A stretch of 64,000 nt of DNA, from the NCBI GenBank assembly GCA_963718605.1, contig OY970363.1, positions 3,534,001 to 3,598,000 on the forward strand. Reading direction: 5' to 3'. The position numbers and the translations under genes are program-made. This DNA comes from JACCXE01 sp963718605 (GTDB lineage: Bacteria > Actinomycetota > Acidimicrobiia > Acidimicrobiales > JACCXE01). The notes beneath the pieces were generated by a model that was not told where the DNA came from, did no database searches, and saw only the letters and a list, made by a program, of their open reading frames with translations. Of this stretch, positions 49,329 to 57,513 are shown piece after piece. The first letter of the stretch is position 1; every line of letters starts with the position of its first letter.

Positions 49329-49661
49329 TTAGAGGTAGAGGCCCGTCGCTCCGTCATAGCGGTCGGCCGCTACGGCGTGGATGTCGCGTTCGCGCAGCAA
49401 CAGGTATTCCTCGCCCTGCACTTCGACCTCGTAGCGATCCTCGGGGCTGAACAACACTTGGTCGCCGGCCTTGATGGTGCGGACGTGCGGACCCACCGCC
49501 TGCACCTCGGCCCACACCAAGCGCTTCGAGACCTGCGCCGTCGCCGGGATCAGGATGCCGGCGCGGCTGCGACGCTCACCCTCGGACTGCGGGATCTGCA
49601 CGAGGACACGATCAGCCAGCATCGTGATGGCTTGCTTCACATCGGGCGTGGCATCAGGCAC
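49329..49661 (-). CDS. GroES-like co-chaperonin inside his operon
   Basis: A 110-residue Cpn10/GroES-family protein: ITMLADRVLVQIPQSEGERR at the start (beta1), then a mobile-loop-like SRAGILIPATA with the hydrophobic tripeptide ILI where GroES has IVL, VWAEVQAVGPHVRTIKAGDQ and VLFSPEDRYEVEVQGEEYLL. The C-terminal part is longer than in GroES. There is no groEL next to it. GTG 49661 begins 14 bases after hisF. It could be a specialised or vestigial chaperonin; function in this operon is unknown. Confidence 0.8.
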   Translation of the reverse strand: MPDATPDVKQAITMLADRVLVQIPQSEGERRSRAGILIPATAQVSKRLVWAEVQAVGPHVRTIKAGDQVLFSPEDRYEVEVQGEEYLLLRERDIHAVAADRYDGATGLYL

Positions 49662-49675
49662 GGCGTTCGAGGGTA

Positions 49676-50434
49676 CTAAGGACGGACGATGACTCCGGCA
49701 TCAGTGAGGGCCTTCTTGGCCTCGCCGACGGTGACCTCGCCGAAGTGGAAGATGCTCGCCGCGAGCACCGCGTCGGCGCCGCCTTCGATGGCGCCTTCGA
49801 CGAGATGCCCCACGTGACCAACGCCGCCACTGGCGATCACCGGAATGTCGACGGCGGCGACCACCGCCCGGGTCAGGGGCAGGTCGAAGCCATCCCGCGT
49901 GCCGTCGCGGTCCATGCTCGTCAAAAGAACCTCGCCAGCACCATTCGCCGCGACCTGTTCGGCCCACTTGATCGCGTCGATGCCCGTCGGGGTACGCCCG
50001 CCGTGCGTAAACACCTCAAACCCGCCGTTGCCGTTGGAGCGGGCGTCGATCGCCACCACCACGCATTGCGCGCCGAACTCGTCGGCGATCTCGGCGACGA
50101 GATCGGGACGGGTCACCGCGGCCGTATTCACGCCGACCTTGTCCGCGCCGGCCCGCAGCAACTTGCGAGCGTCATCGACCGAGCGCACGCCGCCGCCGAC
50201 CGTGAGCGGGATGAACACCTGCTCAGCTGTGCGCGCCACGACGTCGACCATCGTGTTGCGCGCGTCGGACGACGCCGTGATGTCGAGGAACGTCACTTCG
50301 TCGGCACCTTCGGCGTCGTAGCGCGCCGCTAGCTCGACCGGGTCCCCGGCGTCGCGCAACCCCACAAAATTCACGCCCTTGACGACGCGTCCGGCGTCGA
50401 CGTCGAGACACGGAATGACGCGCACTACCCGCAC
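49676..50434 (-). CDS. hisF: Imidazole glycerol phosphate synthase cyclase subunit
   Basis: A 252-residue TIM barrel with RVIPCLDVDAGRVVKGVNF (first catalytic Asp) and VVVAIDARSNGNGGFEVFTH (second). GTRDGFDLPLTRAV and VIASGGVGHVGHLVEG bind the phosphates. It closes the imidazole ring with ammonia from HisH. GTG 50434 gives the standard MxxxRxIPCLD start and overlaps hisA by ten bases. Confidence 0.97.
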   Translation of the reverse strand: MRVVRVIPCLDVDAGRVVKGVNFVGLRDAGDPVELAARYDAEGADEVTFLDITASSDARNTMVDVVARTAEQVFIPLTVGGGVRSVDDARKLLRAGADKVGVNTAAVTRPDLVAEIADEFGAQCVVVAIDARSNGNGGFEVFTHGGRTPTGIDAIKWAEQVAANGAGEVLLTSMDRDGTRDGFDLPLTRAVVAAVDIPVIASGGVGHVGHLVEGAIEGGADAVLAASIFHFGEVTVGEAKKALTDAGVIVRP

Positions 50435-51141
50435 GCGGCGACACCTTCGGCCACGGTGAACTTGCCTTCGTAAATCGCCCGCCCGGTGATGACGCCCGCG
50501 AGCCGGCGACCGTTCACGTCGATCTCGGCCAGCGCCTTCAAGTCGGCGAGCGACGCGACACCGCCCGACGCGATCACGGGCACGTGGGTGAGCATCAGGG
50601 CGCGCTCGAGACCGGCCAGGTCAGGCCCCGAAAGCTGACCATCGGTGGCGATGTTCGTGACGACGAACGCGGCCACGTCGACGTCAGCGAACGTGACGAT
50701 TACGTCATCGACGGTCTGGTCGCTCTCTTCGAGCCAACCGCGCACTGCGATGCGACCTTCGCGATGGTCAAGGCCGATCGCGACGCGGCCGGGGTAGGCG
50801 CGCACTAGCCGCTTGGCGGCCTCGGGGTCGCTGATCGCGAGCGATCCGAGCACGATACGGCGCACACCCGCCTTGAGTGACGAGTCGTCCACCTGTCCCC
50901 CGCCCGCCTCTACGGGCACATCGACGGCCGCCGCGATGGCTTTGATCATCTCGGCGTTGACCGGCCCGTCCCCCTTGGCCGCGTCCAGGTCGACAACGTG
51001 GATCCACGGCGCGCCCTGCGCGGCGAAGTCCTTGGCCACGGCGATCGCGTCGTCGCCGTAATAGGTCTCGCGGTCGTAGTCGCCCTGCGCCAGGCGCACG
51101 ATGCGTCCACCGCGCAAATCGATCGACGGGTACAGGTCCAT
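50425..51141 (-). CDS. hisA: ProFAR isomerase (HisA, PriA-type possible)
   Basis: A 238-residue TIM barrel. YPSIDLRGGRIVRLAQGDYD contains the first catalytic Asp and VVTNIATDGQLSGPDLAGLE the second. VEAGGGQVDD and VIASGGVASLADL are the phosphate motifs. In many actinobacteria the homologue is PriA, which also does the TrpF reaction; a separate trpF here suggests it is mainly HisA. ATG 51141 overlaps the hisH stop by one base (TGATG). Confidence 0.93.
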   Translation of the reverse strand: MDLYPSIDLRGGRIVRLAQGDYDRETYYGDDAIAVAKDFAAQGAPWIHVVDLDAAKGDGPVNAEMIKAIAAAVDVPVEAGGGQVDDSSLKAGVRRIVLGSLAISDPEAAKRLVRAYPGRVAIGLDHREGRIAVRGWLEESDQTVDDVIVTFADVDVAAFVVTNIATDGQLSGPDLAGLERALMLTHVPVIASGGVASLADLKALAEIDVNGRRLAGVITGRAIYEGKFTVAEGVAACG

Positions 51142-51779
51142 CAGACCGCGGCTGCCACGTCGGCGTCGCAGCGCGTCGCGAACGCGCGTAGCAACGCGAG
51201 GCCCGACGTGCTTGATTTTTCAGGGTGGAATTGCGCGGCCCACACGTTGCCGCGCTCGACGGCGGCCACCACCTCGCCGCCGTAGTCGCACACGCCGACC
51301 ACGTCGTCGCTCATAGGCGCGGCGAACGAGTGCACGAAGTAGACCCACGGCTCGACGCCGAGCGCGTCAAGCAACGCCGAGGGTTCCGTACGCCCAGCGG
51401 GTGGAACGACGCGGTTCCACTGCATCTGCGGGTGCTTCACACCGGCAGGCAGGCGTTTCAGCGCGCCGGGGAGCACACCCAATCCTGCAACGCCGGGCGA
51501 TTCGTCGGACCCTTCGTAGAGCAGCTGTAGGCCGACGCACACTGCGAGCAGTGGCGTTCCGGTCTCGACCGCGTCGAGCGCGACGCGGTCCAGACCCGTG
51601 GCGCGCAACGCGTTCATGCATGCGCCGAACGCGCCGACTCCGGGTAGGACCACGCCATCAGCGCCTTGGGCTGCCGCGGCCGTCGTCACAAGATCCGCGT
51701 CGGCCCCGACGTGCATGAGCGCCTTGTAGACCGAGCCGAGATTGCCGATGCCGTAGTCAAGAACTGCGATGCGCGTCAC
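51141..51779 (-). CDS. hisH: Imidazole glycerol phosphate synthase glutaminase subunit
   Basis: A 212-residue class I amidotransferase. IAVLDYGIGNLGSVYKAL is the N-terminus, VVLPGVGAFG the oxyanion strand, LLAVCVGLQLLYEGSDE the nucleophile Cys elbow, and AAQFHPEKSSTSG the catalytic His and Glu. It supplies ammonia to HisF. GTG 51779 overlaps hisB by GTGA. Confidence 0.97.
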   Translation of the reverse strand: MTRIAVLDYGIGNLGSVYKALMHVGADADLVTTAAAAQGADGVVLPGVGAFGACMNALRATGLDRVALDAVETGTPLLAVCVGLQLLYEGSDESPGVAGLGVLPGALKRLPAGVKHPQMQWNRVVPPAGRTEPSALLDALGVEPWVYFVHSFAAPMSDDVVGVCDYGGEVVAAVERGNVWAAQFHPEKSSTSGLALLRAFATRCDADVAAAV

Positions 51780-52372
51780 AGGGTCCCTTTGGTGGACGGA
51801 ACGCCCGTCCCTTCTACGCGCACGGCGTCGCGCAGGGCGCGGGCCACGCCTTTGAAACTTGCCTCGATGATGTGGTGCGTGTTCTTGCCGCTGCGGGTGC
51901 GGATGTGCAGCGTGAACATCGCCGCCGTCGCGAAGGCGCGCCAAAATTCTTCGGCGAGTTGCGGATCGAACCCCGGCGTGCCGATGAGGTTGCGGTCGTC
52001 GAACGCGAAGTCGACTTCGTAGACGAGGAACGGGCGGCCGCTGAGGTCGAGGGCGACCTCCACGAGCGCTTCGTCAAGCGGCACGATGACGGAGGCAAAC
52101 CGTCGCACACCGGCCTTGTCGCCCAACGCTTCCTTCACGGCTTCGCCGAGCGCGATGCCTACGTCCTCGACCGTGTGGTGGGCGTCGATCTCAAGATCGC
52201 CAACACAGTCGATGGTGAGGTTCATGCCGCTGTGCTTGCCGAGCTGGCTGAGCATGTGGTCGTAGAACGGCAGGCCTGTCGAGACGTTGGTCTCGCCCGT
52301 CCCGTCGATGTCGACCGACAGGTTGATCTTGGTTTCTTTCGTCTCGCGATTGCGGGACGCGGCACGACTCAT
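51776..52372 (-). CDS. hisB: Imidazole glycerol phosphate dehydratase
   Basis: A 198-residue monofunctional IGPD. The Mn-binding motifs are LPFYDHMLSQLGKHSG, IDAHHTVEDVGIALGEAV and KNTHHIIEASFKGVARAL. No phosphatase domain is fused. ATG 52372 overlaps hisC by ATGA. Confidence 0.97.
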   Translation of the reverse strand: MSRAASRNRETKETKINLSVDIDGTGETNVSTGLPFYDHMLSQLGKHSGMNLTIDCVGDLEIDAHHTVEDVGIALGEAVKEALGDKAGVRRFASVIVPLDEALVEVALDLSGRPFLVYEVDFAFDDRNLIGTPGFDPQLAEEFWRAFATAAMFTLHIRTRSGKNTHHIIEASFKGVARALRDAVRVEGTGVPSTKGTL

Positions 52373-53428
52373 TGCAGGGCCTCCGTGAGGGCGGTGAGGA
52401 AACGGGTGTTCTCGTCGGGTGTGCCGACGGTGACGCGCAGGCAACCTTCGAGGCCTGGCCACGACGAACAGTCGCGAACAAGCACCGACGCGCCGACCAT
52501 CTTCTGCCAGATCGCGGCGCTGTCGCCGACCTGCGGACGGAAAAGGATGAAGTTGGCCTGCGACGGCCACACCTCGATCGGCAGCGCGGCGAGGCCGGCG
52601 ATGATCCGCCCACGCTCCTCGACGATCGATGCAACGCGCACGTTCATCTCATCGCGGTACTTGAGGGCAAGCACACCGGCCGCCTGCTTCACGATGTCGA
52701 GGTGATACGGCAGCACCACGGCGTCGAGCGCTTCGATCACCGACACCGGCGCAATCGCGTAACCGAGGCGCATGCCGGCCATGGCCCACGTCTTCGAGAA
52801 AGTACGCACGACTACCACCCGATCGTCGTCGTTCACGCGATCGATCGCCGACCACGACGAGAACTGCCCGTAGGCCTCGTCGACGACGACGAGGCCGCTG
52901 GACGCCGCGAGCGCGGCATCGAGCACCTCCGGCGTCTCGATCATGCCCGTCGGGTTGTTGGGCGAGCATAGAAACACGATGGTCGGGTCGGCGGCGCCCA
53001 CCGCTGCCGTGACGAGCGCCGCGTCGAGCGTGTAGTCGTCGTGGCGCGACGCCGTGACCACCTTCGTGTTCGTGATCTTCGGGATGTGGCTGTGCAGTGC
53101 GTACGTCGGCTCGAATACGAGCACGCTGCGCGTCGGTCCCCCGAAGGCAAGCAATAGGCACTGCAGGACCTCGTTGGATCCGTTGGCCGCGAACACCTGG
53201 TCGGGGCGAACGCCATGCGACTCCGCGATCGCGGCGCGTAAGGCAGTGGCGGCGCGGTCGGGATAGCGGTGGAAGTCGGCGTGCGCGACGAACTCCGCCA
53301 AGGCGTCGCGCGAACTCGGCGGGTGGACCTTCCGGCGACTCGTTGGTGTTGAGGCGGACCTCGACGTCGACTTGAGCGGAGTGGTAGCCGGTCATGAGAC
53401 CGAGATCGGGGCGGACTTCGACCGTCAT
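52369..53428 (-). pseudogene. hisC: Histidinol-phosphate aminotransferase, frameshifted
   Basis: Two reading frames together cover a complete HisC. The N-terminal frame starts at ATG 53428 with RPDLGLMTGYHSAQVDVEVR and LNTNESPEGPPAEFA; the rest continues in a second frame from about 53301 with EFVAHADFHRYPDRAATALR, CSPNNPTGM, VVVDEAYGQF, TFSKTWAMAGMRLGYA (PLP lysine) and the C-terminal GCLRVTVGTPDEN. Removing one base around 53302-53308 (near CGACGCCTTGG on the minus strand) restores EFARRLAEFVAHADF. All other residues look intact, so this is a recent mutation or a sequencing error. Overlaps with hisD and hisB (ATGA) are kept. Confidence 0.9.
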
Positions 53429-54717
53429 CGGTTGCTCCGCATCTTCACGGACAGTGCGTGTGCGGAGAGGCCTTCGGCTTCGGCCAGCGCGGCGACGTGC
53501 GGCGCCACGCGCGACAACGCGGCTTCGTCGAGGGCCACGACGTGGATCGCTTTCAGGAAATCGTCCACGCGCAGCGCCGAGGCGAACCGTGCCGACCCGT
53601 AGGTCGGCAGCACGTGGCTGGGCCCGGCGATGTAGTCACCGACGCTGGCGGGCGCGAACGCACCGCAGAACACGGCGCCGGCGTGGCGCACCAATGGCAA
53701 CAACGCTTCGGGGTCCGCCGACATCAACTGAAGATGCTCAGGTGCGATCGCGTTCGCGACTTCGACCGCCGCGTCGGGCCCGTCCACCAACGCCAGGAAA
53801 CAATTCGCCGCGAGGTTCGCCTCGATCACGTCGCGGCGCGGGGCGTCCGCCACGAGACCGGCCATGGCGGACTGAATTCGGTCGGCCGCGTCTTCGGACC
53901 ACGTGATCAGCCACGCCAGACCATCGGGGCCGTGCTCGATCTGCACGATCAGATCGATCGCGGCGAGGTCGGGCGGCGTCGACTCGTCGGCCACCACCAC
54001 TACTTCGGACGGGCCGGGGAATGACGACGGCACGCCGACGAGACCCGACGCCGCGACCTGTCGCTTGGCTTCGCTGACGTAGACGTTGCCGGGGCCCACG
54101 AGCACATCAACGGGTTTGACCGACTCGGTGCCGTAGGCCATTGCGCCTATCGCATGCGCCCCGCCGATGGCATAGACCTCGTCGACGTTCGCCAACGCCG
54201 CCGCGGCGAGGATGCCTTCGGCGATCGTGCCGTCCGGGCCCGGGGAGGTGCACAAAATCACTTCGGGCACGCCGGCAACCCGTGCCGGGATCGCGGTCAT
54301 CAACACGGTCGAGATCAGCGGCGCCAGCCCACTGGGCACGTAGACGCCGGCGCGATCAACGGGACGGAACAGTTCGCGCAACACGATGCCGTCGGTCTCG
54401 TGGCGCGTGTCCTCTCGCAACTGGCTGCGGTGGTAGCTCACGATGTTCGCGCGCGCCGCCTCGAGCGCCTCGCGTAGCAGTGGCGAGATCGAGCCGAGCG
54501 CGGCCTGCAAATCGGCGTCGGGCACGCGGAATTCTTCGAGGTCGACGTGGTCGAACTGTTTCGTGAATCGCCGCACGGCGGCGTCGCCCTCGGCGCGCAC
54601 GGCGGCGAGAATTTCCGCTACAGCAGCCGTCGGCGGCTCCGTCGCCGCCTGGGGTCGAGGCAGCGTCGATCGCAGTCCTTCGAGGGACGCGCCGCGCAGA
54701 TCGATCCGGGCCAACAT
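53425..54717 (-). CDS. hisD: Histidinol dehydrogenase
   Basis: A 430-residue enzyme of the last two histidine steps. VDVLVGPGNVYVSEAKRQV, SFPGPSEVVVVADEST, IVQIEHGPDGLAWLIT (Zn His), AIAPEHLQLM (catalytic Glu-His), GAFAPASVGDYIAGPSHVLP (Zn Asp) and EGLSAHALSV (Zn His) are conserved. ATG 54717 is the first gene of the long his operon, 66 bases from the divergent small gene at 54784. No attenuator-type His-rich leader was seen. Confidence 0.97.
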   Translation of the reverse strand: MLARIDLRGASLEGLRSTLPRPQAATEPPTAAVAEILAAVRAEGDAAVRRFTKQFDHVDLEEFRVPDADLQAALGSISPLLREALEAARANIVSYHRSQLREDTRHETDGIVLRELFRPVDRAGVYVPSGLAPLISTVLMTAIPARVAGVPEVILCTSPGPDGTIAEGILAAAALANVDEVYAIGGAHAIGAMAYGTESVKPVDVLVGPGNVYVSEAKRQVAASGLVGVPSSFPGPSEVVVVADESTPPDLAAIDLIVQIEHGPDGLAWLITWSEDAADRIQSAMAGLVADAPRRDVIEANLAANCFLALVDGPDAAVEVANAIAPEHLQLMSADPEALLPLVRHAGAVFCGAFAPASVGDYIAGPSHVLPTYGSARFASALRVDDFLKAIHVVALDEAALSRVAPHVAALAEAEGLSAHALSVKMRSNR

Positions 54718-54783
54718 GAGCGGGCAAGTCTACGGGCAACCCCTTTGAATGCCGCTAAGCAATTCGTGAGGCAAACTCCCCTC

Positions 54784-54966
54784 ATGGCCGACGCCGAGCT
54801 CTCTTCGATGACCTCGACCCTCGACGACGTGCGCAAGCGCATCACCGCTCGGGCCGAGGCGATGGCCAATTCAGGCGACGAGGACACCGCCGTTGACCTC
54901 TACGAGGTCGAGCGATCGCTCAACTCCGCGCTGCGCCGCCTGACCAAACTGCTCGACCGCGTTTGA
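54784..54966 (+). CDS. Small conserved helical protein
   Basis: A 60-residue protein, MADAELSSMTSTLDDVRKRI then ADLYEVERSLNSALRRLTKL-like helix (here VDLYEVERSLNSALRRL). It has two amphipathic helices, no membrane segment and a clear ATG. Proteins like it occur widely in actinobacteria with unknown function. It is divergent from hisD, and a GC-rich hairpin lies 22 bases after the stop. Confidence 0.65.
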   Translation: MADAELSSMTSTLDDVRKRITARAEAMANSGDEDTAVDLYEVERSLNSALRRLTKLLDRV

Positions 54967-54988
54967 GTCCGAGCAATAGTCCGGCGTG

Positions 54989-55013
54989 CCGGCGGGGGTG
55001 GGGTCCCCGCCGG
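54989..55013. terminator. GC-rich hairpin between convergent small gene and nth
   Basis: CCGGCGGGG at 54989-54997 pairs perfectly with CCCCGCCGG at 55005-55013, a 9-bp all-GC stem and 7-base loop. It lies between the stop at 54966 (plus) and the nth stop at 55081 (minus), so it can act on both. No U-run. Confidence 0.6.
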
Positions 55014-55080
55014 GGCCAGCGAGGGAGCCCGAAGGGCGGACGAGCCAGAGATACAACCGACGAAGGGCTAAGTCGGAGAC

Positions 55081-55731
55081 TTAGGCCTTGGTCGGTTCGG
55101 CGGACGGGCAGTAGTCCACCAGAGGGCAGGCCGAGCACTTCGGGCGGCGGGCCACGCAGATCGCGCGGCCGTGCAGGATCATCCGCAACGAGAACCCGCC
55201 CCAGTCCGACGGCGGCAGCATCGCTCCCAACGCGTGCTCGGCCTTCACGGCGTCGGTCTCTTGCGTGAGGTCAAGCAAGCGACTGATGCGCCCGACGTGC
55301 GTGTCGACCGGCAGCCCGGGAAGGTCAAACGCGACGGAGCGCACGACGTTCGCGGTCTTGCGGCCAACGCCGGGCAGCGCGGTGAGTTCCTCCATCGACG
55401 TCGGCACCTCGCCGTCATGGCGCTCCATCAACGCCGCCGCCATGCCCGCCAGGCTCTTGGCCTTGTTGCGGAAGAGGCCAAGCGTTTGGATGAGCGGCTC
55501 GATCTGTTGCGGTGACGCGCTCGCCATCAGTTGAGGCGTCGGGTACACCGCGAAGAGACCCGGCGTTGCTTTGTTCACCATCTCGTCGGTGCACTGGGCG
55601 GACAGGATCGTGGCGGCGAGCAACTCGAACGGGTTGTTGTGGACGAGCGCGCAGACGGCCTCGGGGTACGCGGCCTTCAGTCGTTCGTTGGTCAGCTTGG
55701 CCCGCCCTGCCGCCGACCGCGGTTTGCCCAC
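55081..55731 (-). CDS. nth: Endonuclease III
   Basis: A 216-residue DNA glycosylase/AP lyase. ATILSAQCTDEMVNK, ALPGVGRKTANVV (helix-hairpin-helix with catalytic Lys) and VDTHVGRISRLL (catalytic Asp) are followed by the 4Fe-4S cluster loop C-x6-C-x2-C-x5-C in CVARRPKCSACPLVDYC. It removes oxidised pyrimidines. GTG 55731 overlaps the VIT1-gene stop by one base (TAGTG). A longer upstream frame lies in that gene and is rejected. Confidence 0.96.
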   Translation of the reverse strand: MGKPRSAAGRAKLTNERLKAAYPEAVCALVHNNPFELLAATILSAQCTDEMVNKATPGLFAVYPTPQLMASASPQQIEPLIQTLGLFRNKAKSLAGMAAALMERHDGEVPTSMEELTALPGVGRKTANVVRSVAFDLPGLPVDTHVGRISRLLDLTQETDAVKAEHALGAMLPPSDWGGFSLRMILHGRAICVARRPKCSACPLVDYCPSAEPTKA

Positions 55732-56450
55732 TAAACGGCGCCGCTGACGCCCACGAGCGAGCCCACTGCGTAGGCCACCGCCGCACTGATCCCAGCGAGG
55801 CCGACTTGGCGCGCCGCGGCCTTCCAGCGTTTGCCCCCGGTGAACCGAGCGAGCACGTAGCCGACGGTGGTCGCACCGATAGCGGCGAGCACGATCGACG
55901 CGAGCACCGCGGTGCCGGTGGTGCGGTTTACCGCGAGCCACGGAATCAAGGGCACGAACGCGCCGATCACGAACGCACAGAACGACGCGGCCGCGGCCCG
56001 AATGGGCGAACCCAAGTTGTTGGGGTCGACGCCGAGTTCCTCGCGGGCGTGGATCTCGAGCGCCTGCTCGGGGTCGGCCATCAAGGCGGTGGCCACCTCT
56101 TGCGCCACGTCCGCCTTCACGCCGCGTGACTCGTACAGCGCGACCAGTTCGGCCAGTTCCTTCGCGGGACGCACGCGCAACTCGTTGCGCTCGAGGCGCA
56201 ACTCGCGCTCGGTCAACTCCACTTGCGCGCTCACCGACAGGTACTCGCCTACCGCCATCGAGAACGCGCCCGCCACCAGACCGGCGAGTCCCGCGAGCCG
56301 CACGACCGACGGCGCCGGGTCCGCGCCGGCCACGCCAAGAATTAACGACACGTTGGACAAGAGGCCGTCACTTACGCCAAAGACCGCGGCGCGGGCGGTG
56401 CCGCCGTTGATGTCGCGGTGCTGGTGGTGGTGGTCGGTGGCAATTGCCAT
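55731..56450 (-). CDS. VIT1/CCC1-family Fe/Mn transporter
   Basis: A 239-residue membrane protein with five hydrophobic segments. GTARAAVFGVSDGLLSNVSL is the first helix with the conserved Asp, AGAFSMAVGEYLSVSAQVEL the second with Met/Glu, followed by an acidic cytoplasmic metal-binding helical region (ELRLERNELRVRPAKELAEL, then EEVATALM-like) and FVIGAFVPLIPWL. The family moves Fe2+ or Mn2+ out of the cytosol. N-terminal His-rich stretch DHHHQH may bind metal. ATG 56450 lies only 22 bases from the divergent rlmN. Confidence 0.93.
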   Translation of the reverse strand: MAIATDHHHQHRDINGGTARAAVFGVSDGLLSNVSLILGVAGADPAPSVVRLAGLAGLVAGAFSMAVGEYLSVSAQVELTERELRLERNELRVRPAKELAELVALYESRGVKADVAQEVATALMADPEQALEIHAREELGVDPNNLGSPIRAAAASFCAFVIGAFVPLIPWLAVNRTTGTAVLASIVLAAIGATTVGYVLARFTGGKRWKAAARQVGLAGISAAVAYAVGSLVGVSGAV

Positions 56451-56455
56451 GCCAA

Positions 56456-56470
56456 GACTCTGGCAGAGTC
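56456..56470. promoter_or_regulatory. 15-bp palindrome in a 22-bp divergent gap
   Basis: GACTCT-GGC-AGAGTC at 56456-56470 is a perfect inverted repeat with 6-bp arms that fills most of the gap between the VIT1-type gene (start 56450) and rlmN (start 56473). There is no room for two separate promoters and ribosome sites. It could be an operator, or part of the translation-start region. Confidence 0.4.
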
Positions 56471-56472
56471 AG

Positions 56473-57501
56473 ATGGTGCCGTTGTCACGCCACGACCTGA
56501 GCCCCGACGATCTCGCCGCGTTGCCCGCGCTCGCGGGGCAGCCCGCCTACCGCACCCGCCAAGTGTGGGACGGGCTGTACGCGCAGCTCACTGACCTGGA
56601 TGACATCACTGTGTTGCCCAAGGGGCTACGGGCCGAGCTTGCCGCGCAACCCGAACTCGCCCCCGCGCTCACCGAGGTACTCCGACAGGAGGCAGACCAC
56701 GGCACCACCGTCAAGTGGTTGTTCGGCCTCGCCGACGGTCAACAGATCGAAACCGTCCTCATGCACTATCCCGGACGCACGACCGTATGCGTGTCGTCGC
56801 AGGCCGGCTGCGCAATGGCGTGTGGTTTTTGCGCGACTGGCCAGGCCGGCTTTCGTCGCCACCTCACTGCCGGTGAGATCACCGAACAAGTCGTGCGGGC
56901 CGCCCGCGAAGCCAAGGCCACGGACCGGCGCCTGTCCAACGTCGTGTTCATGGGGATGGGCGAGCCCCTCGCCAACTACGACGCGACGTGGGGCGCGGTC
57001 ACGCGCATCCACGAGTCGCTGGGGCTCTCCGCGCGGCACCTCACGATTTCTACGGTCGGGATCGTCCCCGGTATTCACAAGCTCGCCCAAGAATCGCTGC
57101 CCGTGGGCCTCGCTGTGTCGCTCCACGCCGCGAACGACCGCTTGCGCAACGAACTCGTGCCCGTCAACCGGCGCTACCCGCTGGCCACGCTCATCGCGGC
57201 GTGCCGCGGCTACATCGGTAACCGCAACCGCCGGCTCAGTTTCGAATGGGCCTGCATCGCCGGCGTCAACGACCGGATGCAGGACGCGGACGAACTCGCC
57301 GAGATCGCCTTCGCACTCGGCGCGCACGTGAACCTGATCCCGTTGAACCCGACGCCGGGCTACTTGGTCATGGGATCCACCCGTCAGGCGGTACGCGCGT
57401 TCGCCGACGCGTTGGCCGATCGTGACGTGAATGTCACGGTCCGCCAGACGCGCGGGACGTCGATTGACGCAGCATGCGGTCAGTTGGCCAACCGCCGCTG
57501 A
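56473..57501 (+). CDS. rlmN: 23S rRNA/tRNA adenosine-2 methyltransferase, radical SAM
   Basis: A 342-residue RlmN. The radical-SAM motif C-x3-C-x2-C is in AGCAMACGFCATGQAGFRR, with VFMGMGEPLANYD (SAM-binding GGEP-like), LTISTVGIVPGIHKLA, LAVSLHAANDRLRNELVPVN and a C-terminal Cys in SIDAACGQL that accepts the methyl group. Catalytic Cys near the first motif is in MAC/CGF. It methylates A2503 of 23S rRNA and A37 of some tRNAs. ATG 56473 is chosen; a longer frame extends across the VIT1 gene and is rejected. No ribosome site is present, suggesting a leaderless mRNA. Confidence 0.96.
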   Translation: MVPLSRHDLSPDDLAALPALAGQPAYRTRQVWDGLYAQLTDLDDITVLPKGLRAELAAQPELAPALTEVLRQEADHGTTVKWLFGLADGQQIETVLMHYPGRTTVCVSSQAGCAMACGFCATGQAGFRRHLTAGEITEQVVRAAREAKATDRRLSNVVFMGMGEPLANYDATWGAVTRIHESLGLSARHLTISTVGIVPGIHKLAQESLPVGLAVSLHAANDRLRNELVPVNRRYPLATLIAACRGYIGNRNRRLSFEWACIAGVNDRMQDADELAEIAFALGAHVNLIPLNPTPGYLVMGSTRQAVRAFADALADRDVNVTVRQTRGTSIDAACGQLANRR

Positions 57502-57513
57502 CAGAATGACCGC

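Noticed and set aside
53295..53320. Programmed +1 frameshift in hisC
   Set aside because: No known slippery site or stimulatory structure is visible, and hisC is not known for this; mutation or sequencing error is simpler.
55731..56472. IdeR-controlled iron box before the VIT1-type gene
   Set aside because: The 22-base gap holds a GACTCT palindrome, which does not resemble the IdeR consensus.
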